Shown: positions 6,517-10,454 of the stretch, piece after piece
How the letters are laid out: every line of letters starts with the position of its first letter
How positions within the stretch are numbered: position 1 is the stretch's first letter
Assembly: GCA_016285615.1 (NCBI GenBank)
Contig: JAEERB010000082.1
Span: forward strand, 1 to 10,454
From: Bacteroidales bacterium
GTDB taxonomy: Bacteria; Bacteroidota; Bacteroidia; Bacteroidales; WCHB1-69
Length of the DNA stretch: 10,454 nt
Reading direction: 5' to 3'
Translations under genes and position numbers: made by a program
The notes under the pieces: generated by a model
Seen by the model: the letters and a program-made list of their open reading frames with translations, nothing else
What the model was told of the DNA's origin: nothing
Database searches by the model: none

Positions 6517-6642
6517 TTTGCCTATGACTCCTTGGGTGTTCCACGACCCGCACATCAATTAGGTAAAGCCCACGAATTCTCGTGAGCGTTTACCGCTTTA
6601 CACTGATGTGCTTGATATGTGGAACTTCAAGAAGTCAGCAGA
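6517..6642. repeat. Long nested imperfect palindrome
   Basis: A single fold centred on 6576-6579 accounts for about 126 bp. Pairs from inside out: CACGA/TCGTG (6571-6575 with 6580-6584), GC/GC, GGTAAA/TTTACC (6562-6567 with 6589-6594), GCACATCA/TGATGTGC (6550-6557 with 6604-6611), GTTCCAC/GTGGAAC (6538-6544 with 6619-6625). A further stem joins 6525-6536 to 6626-6637, with 11 of 12 positions paired if two G-U pairs are allowed on plus-strand RNA. Weaker pairing reaches 6517/6642. Internal loops and the two G-U pairs suggest selection on a folded RNA or a decayed palindromic element. CGTGGAAC at 6509-6516 also matches GTTCCACG at 6538-6545, giving an alternative smaller fold. Confidence 0.7.
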
Positions 6643-6717
6643 AGCGAAAACGCTTTATAATATGTTATTTATCCTCTTTTTTCTTCTTTAGATATGTTGT
6701 CTTTTTAGTTGTTATCA

Positions 6718-6748
6718 TTTCTTATTTCTGGGTATTCATTTATCTTTG
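6718..6748 (+). promoter_or_regulatory. Candidate plus-strand promoter antisense to the methyltransferase partner gene
   Basis: TATCTTTG at 6741-6748 is a perfect Bacteroidetes -7 box. TTTC at 6718-6721 is one base off the -33 box, and the spacer is exactly 19 bp. A transcript from here would start near 6755 and run rightwards, opposite the 3' end of the gene ending at 6766. No coding sequence follows on that strand, so either an antisense RNA or a chance match is possible. Confidence 0.3.
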
Positions 6749-6765
6749 TATCAGATACACGTATT

Positions 6766-7389
6766 TCAGTATGCATGTTTTAACTCTTCTCGAACATGGT
6801 CGAAAAGATTATTAAGCCAATTTGCAACTTGAGATTCATCTGTGAAATCATTTACCATATTATCTCTGTTTCCACTATGCCAATTCCCTGACATTGCAAA
6901 ATGCATTTTAGGAAGATTCACTTTACGTTCCTCGTTTTCAAGTTCTGCAAAAGGACTGTCTTCATCAACACCAGCCTCCTCTTTCAAGGATTCAAAGCCA
7001 TCTTCTATAGTAGAAGTAATATGCCAATGAGGTTGTGGGTGGCTTTTCTGGTTGTAATTATCCCACTCTGCTCGGAACAACTGATTCAGTATTCCATCAT
7101 TTTCTTGAAAAAACGACACACTTATAAATGGTATTTCTGAGATGCCGTCATTATCTATTTTAATCTGAATATTAACATAGTACCAAAAGATATCAAACCA
7201 ATGCGTCGCCTTTACATAACTTTGTATAGTGTCTGAACGATTTAGAGCCTCACGTGTACCTTGGCTAGTTATAACATCTCCAACCCGGTCAAAACAAGCG
7301 AAATCAATGGTGTCTAGTTGCTTTGCCACGAGATAATTAAGAATATTTTGCAATCTCTCTGATAGCCGTTTTCTATTTTTCTTCTTCAT
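6766..7389 (-). CDS. Unrecognised protein overlapping the DNA methyltransferase gene
   Basis: I do not recognise the family. The 207-residue product from the ATG at 7389 begins with a basic helix (MKKKNRKRLSERLQ). A middle part is rich in aromatic residues (HWFDIFWYYVNIQIKID, about 63-79). Next comes FRAEWDNY followed by HPQPHWHIT with His121 and His123, then an acidic stretch (about 137-156). After this come LPKMHFAMSGNWHSGN (about 159-174, His163 and His171) and an amphipathic C-terminal helix. The H/W cluster could be a metal or catalytic site, but I see no standard PD-(D/E)xK, HNH or helix-turn-helix motif. The start overlaps the methyltransferase stop by 17 nt, so the two are co-transcribed and probably work together. 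An ATG at 7422 would add 11 residues and lengthen the overlap to 50 nt. A role in defence is inferred from context only. Confidence 0.8.
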   Translation of the reverse strand: MKKKNRKRLSERLQNILNYLVAKQLDTIDFACFDRVGDVITSQGTREALNRSDTIQSYVKATHWFDIFWYYVNIQIKIDNDGISEIPFISVSFFQENDGILNQLFRAEWDNYNQKSHPQPHWHITSTIEDGFESLKEEAGVDEDSPFAELENEERKVNLPKMHFAMSGNWHSGNRDNMVNDFTDESQVANWLNNLFDHVREELKHAY

Positions 7390-9715
7390 AACCCGGATAG
7401 AAATTGTCCACCAAATGACCAAATTTTTCTTTTGTTATCGGTATACCTTTCGAGTACATTTCCGCCAATTCTACAAGCTTTTGATAAGCGTATGTTGTTC
7501 GGATGCCAGAGTTTTCAGTTACATCAATAATGGGAATATCTTTAATATTTCTATTCCCAAGATCATATCCTTTCATCAATGTTCGTGCAAAAATGGATAG
7601 GAGATGTTCAAAAGTTGAACTACTAAAATATGCCAAATAGAAGTAGTAGTCAGATTTAACAGCATTCTCCGATTTGAATATAAAGGCATTTCCATCTTTA
7701 ATGACAAACTCTGACGAGGCAATGGCAAAAGAAGAAGAATCTCCAAAACGTTTGGAACACAAACGCATAGCGGGTTCATATTGCCATGTGCGCGATCTTG
7801 TTGGCTCCCACCAATTCTTTATACCACTTCTATTTAACAGTTCGGTTTTGTGTGGTGCTAACCAACAATATGTCCATTCATATTGGCGTAGCTGGTCTTC
7901 ATTTTCAATGATAAGTCCTCTCTTATTGTAAGGATACCAAATATAGTTACTTCTTTTAATCTGACCATCTTCAATTGTAAAAGATGATGCTATATTGCGA
8001 AATAACTTTCTCTCCTTCTTTGGAATATCCTCGTATTGAATATCACTGACTTCAAAGATATCACGAATACCTGTTATAATTCCTTGTTTTACATCAAATA
8101 CTTCGGAAAGATGTTTCAAGTCACCAGTTCCAACTCGCGTTTTCAATTGTTGAACTAATCTGTCGTCTTTCATTGGAATTGTGTTCCATGTTTCACCAAC
8201 CACAGGGAAACGTGATGGAGTATATATATTATAATCAACTTTGATGCGGCTTGTCAAATTATCATACTGCATCTTCCTAAGGCCACGAATCGCATTAAAA
8301 GGAGCTCCCTCTTGATTCTTACACCACACCGTTAATGGTATGCTGAATGTGGGGTCCCGACGTTTTGCTATCACAATACTTGCATCAGTCAAAGCATCAC
8401 TAAATGCAAAATTGCCCAATTTGGCAATAATATCCAAATCAAACATTGATCTTATTGACTCACGTAACGATTGATATTGTTCTAACAATAAGAGAGAAGA
8501 AGGCAATACCGCGCCAAGTACACCATTAACATTCAGAGACTTTATCGCCTTATATAAAAATGCAGCAGCCATATTGGGCCGTTTCTTCATATTGAGTTCC
8601 TTTAAAGTTTCCCTAACAGCATCCTTGGTTATGGAATCTTTAATTAATTCCATTGCTATATATGGGGGATTCATCAAAAGCAAATCACATTTGGGCCAAT
8701 CTGTTACAACAGAGTTACGAACATCCACTTGATAAGTCATGTGTTGCTCATCCCATTGCCTTCTCTGTTCATAAGACAGCAAGAATTTTGTCGTACTTAC
8801 TGCCATATCAGAATTGTCATAAGCAAAGACCTCAATTTTCCCATGAAAATTCTGCTCTTTCAGTTGCTTAAGCGCCTCTTGTAAAAAAGCGCCAGATCCA
8901 CAAGCCGGATCAAAAATTCTAATTACCTCCTGTTCCTTATTAATTTGTTTTAAACTGTTTTCCACGATACTCCTAACCAGATACCTTGGTGTATAGTGAA
9001 GGCTTGAATAATTGCTGGTGTCTGACAATGTCAATTCTGTGGAAATACCGCCAAACAAATCCCATTGTGGATTGAATGACAGTGCTGTCCTGTGTGCCAT
9101 CTCGAATAGTCTCCCAGAACCATGTCTAAGAATGAAGTCCAGATTTGGTTTGATTTGTAGTGCACCTTTACGTATGGAATCTACCAATCTATCAAAACCA
9201 TTGGGTAAAACAATATCTATGACGTTCCATCTTTTGCACACATCTGCATCTATATTATTTTCCTCAATAGAAACAAGTAATTTAAATAAAAGATTCATTG
9301 CCACAATTGGCTGTTTCGTTTCCTGAGTCAGGTTTCGCATTTGTGCAAAAAGTCCAAGAAGAAATGGAGTTACATCGTCTGAAGAATTAATACTAGTTGA
9401 GTTAATGATTTTTAAAAAATGATGGAACTTTTGCTCTACAAGTGCGAGTTTCATTGTGTCGCATCGACGATTCTTCCAATTATATACGCTAACATTCTCA
9501 CCCTGCACACGAATATAGTTTTTTACGTCCGACGACCAAGCGTAGGAATTATAATCACTTGCTGTGCAATCTTCAATATCAAGGTCAAGACAGAACTCAT
9601 AGTAGCCACCATCTAGCATAATATAACGCTCTCCCATATTGTGCGGAGCCAAATGCATGGGTAATAAGCCACTGTCAATAGCCCAATCTTTTTTTTCCAG
9701 CAATTTTGTTGGCAT
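7373..9715 (-). CDS. N6-adenine DNA methyltransferase with TaqI-like target-recognition region
   Basis: This 780-residue enzyme is predicted to transfer a methyl group from S-adenosylmethionine to adenine N6 in a specific DNA site. In order: an N-terminal region of about 230 residues that I do not recognise; a motif X-like HYTPRYLV (240-247); SAM-binding motif I FDPACGSGAFL (268-278); an acidic motif II near AYDNS (298-302); and catalytic motif IV NPPY (349-352). The C-terminal half (about 500-780) resembles TaqI/type IIG target-recognition regions, with DVKQGIITGIRDIF (541-554), a WYPY segment near 593 and NWWEPTRSRTW near 634-644. The motif order X-I-IV-TRD indicates the gamma class. I see no nuclease motif in the N-terminal part, so it is either a methyltransferase alone or has an unusual partner. 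It is first in a two-gene unit, with its own promoter at 9843-9873. It is AT-rich compared with the fab genes, which suggests transfer. Confidence 0.88.
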   Translation of the reverse strand: MPTKLLEKKDWAIDSGLLPMHLAPHNMGERYIMLDGGYYEFCLDLDIEDCTASDYNSYAWSSDVKNYIRVQGENVSVYNWKNRRCDTMKLALVEQKFHHFLKIINSTSINSSDDVTPFLLGLFAQMRNLTQETKQPIVAMNLLFKLLVSIEENNIDADVCKRWNVIDIVLPNGFDRLVDSIRKGALQIKPNLDFILRHGSGRLFEMAHRTALSFNPQWDLFGGISTELTLSDTSNYSSLHYTPRYLVRSIVENSLKQINKEQEVIRIFDPACGSGAFLQEALKQLKEQNFHGKIEVFAYDNSDMAVSTTKFLLSYEQRRQWDEQHMTYQVDVRNSVVTDWPKCDLLLMNPPYIAMELIKDSITKDAVRETLKELNMKKRPNMAAAFLYKAIKSLNVNGVLGAVLPSSLLLLEQYQSLRESIRSMFDLDIIAKLGNFAFSDALTDASIVIAKRRDPTFSIPLTVWCKNQEGAPFNAIRGLRKMQYDNLTSRIKVDYNIYTPSRFPVVGETWNTIPMKDDRLVQQLKTRVGTGDLKHLSEVFDVKQGIITGIRDIFEVSDIQYEDIPKKERKLFRNIASSFTIEDGQIKRSNYIWYPYNKRGLIIENEDQLRQYEWTYCWLAPHKTELLNRSGIKNWWEPTRSRTWQYEPAMRLCSKRFGDSSSFAIASSEFVIKDGNAFIFKSENAVKSDYYFYLAYFSSSTFEHLLSIFARTLMKGYDLGNRNIKDIPIIDVTENSGIRTTYAYQKLVELAEMYSKGIPITKEKFGHLVDNFYPGYEEEK

Positions 9716-9741
9716 ATATCATCTTTTTTTTACCATTGATG

Positions 9742-9761
9742 TTTCCTTTTTTAAAAGGAAA
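9742..9761 (-). promoter_or_regulatory. Leader hairpin ahead of the methyltransferase gene
   Basis: TTTCCTTTT at 9742-9750 and AAAAGGAAA at 9753-9761 form a perfect dyad. It lies inside the roughly 120-nt untranslated leader, 26 nt before the methyltransferase ATG. No U-tract follows on the minus strand, so a terminator is unlikely. It may be an operator or may control translation. Confidence 0.45.
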
Positions 9762-9842
9762 TAACGCAATATACGATTTATTATTGTTCACTCATACAAT
9801 TTACACACCTTTCTCATCATTCATTTCTATTTTTTCACGCTG

Positions 9843-9873
9843 CAAAGATACGAATCTTTTCTTATTCATCAAA
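9843..9873 (-). promoter_or_regulatory. Bacteroidetes-type promoter of the methyltransferase operon
   Basis: Read on the minus strand, TTTG (9873-9870) and TATCTTTG (9850-9843) are perfect matches to the -33 and -7 boxes of the Bacteroidetes primary sigma factor, with the ideal 19-bp spacer. Transcription should begin near 9836 and give a leader of about 120 nt before the ATG at 9715. Confidence 0.82.
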
Positions 9874-9887
9874 ACAATCTTTAGTGG

Positions 9888-9983
9888 TCAGCCCTCCGTT
9901 CGATTCTCCCAATGCTGGCGGGCTGCCTCCAAGCTTTTACGTATCTGGCGTTGCAACAGCTCCTTGGATGGCAACTCGGTCAT
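9888..9983 (-). CDS. Candidate 31-residue small protein downstream of the DUF3990-like pair
   Basis: The minus strand holds an ATG at 9983, 30 further sense codons and TGA at 9890-9888. The product starts MTELPSKELLQRQIRKSLEAA and looks like one charged amphipathic helix ending in HWENRTEG. Its base composition is clearly more GC-rich than the AT-rich leader next to it and like that of the genes to its right. It lies 79 bp after the stop of the 97-residue gene and beyond a hairpin, and its stop is 15 bp before the methyltransferase promoter. It could be a third member of the cassette, the remnant of a longer gene, or chance. Confidence 0.3.
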   Translation of the reverse strand: MTELPSKELLQRQIRKSLEAARQHWENRTEG

Positions 9984-10006
9984 CTCAATTCTTGTACGGT
10001 GTTATG

Positions 10007-10030
10007 AAAAGTCTCACCTCCCCGAGGTGA
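10007..10030 (-). terminator. Short hairpin terminator after the DUF3990-like pair
   Basis: TCACCTC (10014-10020), a 3-nt loop and GAGGTGA (10024-10030) make a perfect GC-rich 7-bp stem 33 bp after the gene stop. On the minus strand GACTTTTC follows, giving only four U residues, so termination may be partial. Confidence 0.5.
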
Positions 10031-10062
10031 TTTATAGAAGTCTCCTTAATATAATCTGCCGC

Positions 10063-10356
10063 TCATGCTTCATAACGGCTTGCCAGTTCTTGTTTGTAGT
10101 CGAAGTCCTCAGGTGCAGTCGCTATGCCGCGGAGTCGTTGCCAACGACCTTTCATTAACTCATACAAATATGCCGGACTTTGTACGTACAATTCATTCTC
10201 TTCATCTTGCAGGGCTTCCATCAGCGGGGATTTATAGACTTCCTCCATTGCCTGCTCGATGCCGCAACCGGTGTCCTCCATTACATATTTCACCAGCTCG
10301 CTCAAGACATAGTTGGTCAAATACGTCGCTATCTGATGGTGGTTAGGCTGGTTCAT
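10063..10356 (-). CDS. Small helical protein coupled to a DUF3990-like gene
   Basis: The 97-residue product begins MNQPNHHQIATYLTNYVL and appears all-helical. It contains DTGCGIEQAMEEVYKSPLMEALQ (residues about 28-50) and then NELYVQSPAYLYELMKG (about 55-71). Short proteins with a SPAYxYEL-like segment typically sit beside DUF3990 genes in Bacteroidales; DUF3791 is a comparable neighbour family, but I cannot assign it with confidence. Its ATG overlaps the stop of the upstream gene as ATGA, so translation is coupled. If DUF3990 is a toxin-like ADP-ribosyltransferase fold, as has been proposed for that family, this protein could be its antitoxin or accessory subunit. That is inference. Confidence 0.7.
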   Translation of the reverse strand: MNQPNHHQIATYLTNYVLSELVKYVMEDTGCGIEQAMEEVYKSPLMEALQDEENELYVQSPAYLYELMKGRWQRLRGIATAPEDFDYKQELASRYEA

Positions 10357-10454
10357 ACTGTTTCGGCATTAATCTTATGAAGGTAAACGAGGGCTTTCTC
10401 CGTCCCAAAATAATACTGCTGGTCAAGATATTTGTCTTGCAACAACTGGGCAGC
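10353..10454 (-). CDS. DUF3990-like protein, C-terminal end only
   Basis: The last 33 residues are inside the window, from the right edge to TGA at 10355-10353. They read AAQLLQDKYLDQQYYFGTEK and then ALVYLHKINAETV. The D-Q-x-Y-x-F-x-TEKAL-x-x-L ending is what I remember of DUF3990 proteins, a family placed near ADP-ribosyltransferase folds. The stop overlaps the next start by ATGA, which fits the tight small-gene cassettes in which DUF3990 occurs. With only a tail visible, the family call is moderate and activity cannot be judged. Confidence 0.55.
   Translation of the reverse strand, partial: AAQLLQDKYLDQQYYFGTEKALVYLHKINAETV

Larger units (their letters stand above)
6448..6765. other. Non-coding region with a long palindrome, between the adhesin unit and the methyltransferase unit
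   Basis: No gene is supported in these 318 bp. From left to right it holds a weak -7 box (6475-6482), the long nested palindrome (6517-6642), a small AAGCG-AAAA-CGCTT hairpin (6642-6655), an AT-rich stretch, and a plus-strand TATCTTTG box (6741-6748). There is no clear terminator after the gene ending at 6766, so read-through toward the small protein gene is possible. Confidence 0.6.

Noticed and set aside
6509..6642. Integron attC site or invertible promoter for the long palindrome
   Set aside because: No RYYYAAC...GTTRRRY core pair is present, the arms are imperfect rather than the near-identical repeats used by invertases, and no good -33/-7 promoter lies between them.
6582..6815. Hydrophobic plus-strand open frame over the palindrome
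   Set aside because: It begins inside the palindrome and ends opposite the 3' end of a real gene; its hydrophobicity comes from T-rich DNA.
6766..7389. 2H phosphoesterase reading of the HWHIT and HFAMS segments
   Set aside because: Only the first segment resembles an HxT motif; the second lacks the needed pattern and spacing, so the assignment is not supported.
10377..10390. 14-mer ATGAAGGTAAACGA shared with 3546-3559, as a possible trace of a second DUF3990 copy
   Set aside because: One shared 14-mer is not unexpected by chance in 10 kb, and the minus-strand translation around 3546 does not resemble the DUF3990 tail.
1..10454. tRNA, rRNA, CRISPR array or IS transposase
   Set aside because: No cloverleaf, rRNA-like sequence, spaced short repeats or transposase motifs were seen; the only regular arrays are the coding 78-bp repeats and the three 20-bp units.

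Overview
The window looks like a piece of a Bacteroidales chromosome (Bacteroides, Phocaeicola or Prevotella type). The reasons are a textbook Bacteroidetes promoter (TTTG, 19 bp, TATCTTTG) ahead of the methyltransferase gene, the general absence of Shine-Dalgarno boxes, a fimbrillin-like lipoprotein carrying BspA-type (DUF285) leucine-rich repeats, and a membrane-anchored LytTR regulator. The genus cannot be fixed from the sequence alone.

Layout. (1) Positions 1-2325, minus strand, GC-rich: a fatty-acid or polyketide-type elongation operon, fabH (KAS III) then fabF (KAS II) then the first 12 codons of what looks like a FabZ/hotdog dehydratase, cut by the window edge. (2) 2326-3984, plus strand: a divergent LytTR membrane regulator with three 20-bp tandem repeats just upstream of its start, then a small GlsB/YeaQ/YmgE-type membrane protein. 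(3) 3985-4423: non-coding, with a strong terminator on each side and a structured stretch between them. (4) 4424-6447, minus strand: a small protein of 78 residues followed by a surface-type lipoprotein with seven 78-bp coding repeats. (5) 6448-6765: non-coding, dominated by a long nested imperfect palindrome. (6) 6766-9873, minus strand, AT-rich: a two-gene unit of a 780-residue N6-adenine DNA methyltransferase and an overlapping unrecognised 207-residue protein, with its own promoter and a leader of about 120 nt. (7) 9888-10454, minus strand: the end of a DUF3990-like gene, an ATGA-coupled small helical protein, a short hairpin terminator and a candidate 31-codon ORF.

How the genes may work together. 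FabH starts and FabF extends acyl chains, and a dehydratase would act on the beta-hydroxy intermediate. Whether this is a housekeeping or a specialised (for example polyene) pathway lies outside the window. The methyltransferase with its overlapping partner has the look of a defence or modification module: there is a target-recognition region, but no nuclease motif that I can recognise in either protein. It sits between a surface adhesin unit and a probable toxin-type DUF3990 cassette, which makes the right half of the window accessory DNA. The best candidates for something undescribed are the methyltransferase partner with its HWH/NWH histidine-tryptophan cluster, the long palindrome at 6517-6642, and the small-protein set around the DUF3990-like gene.
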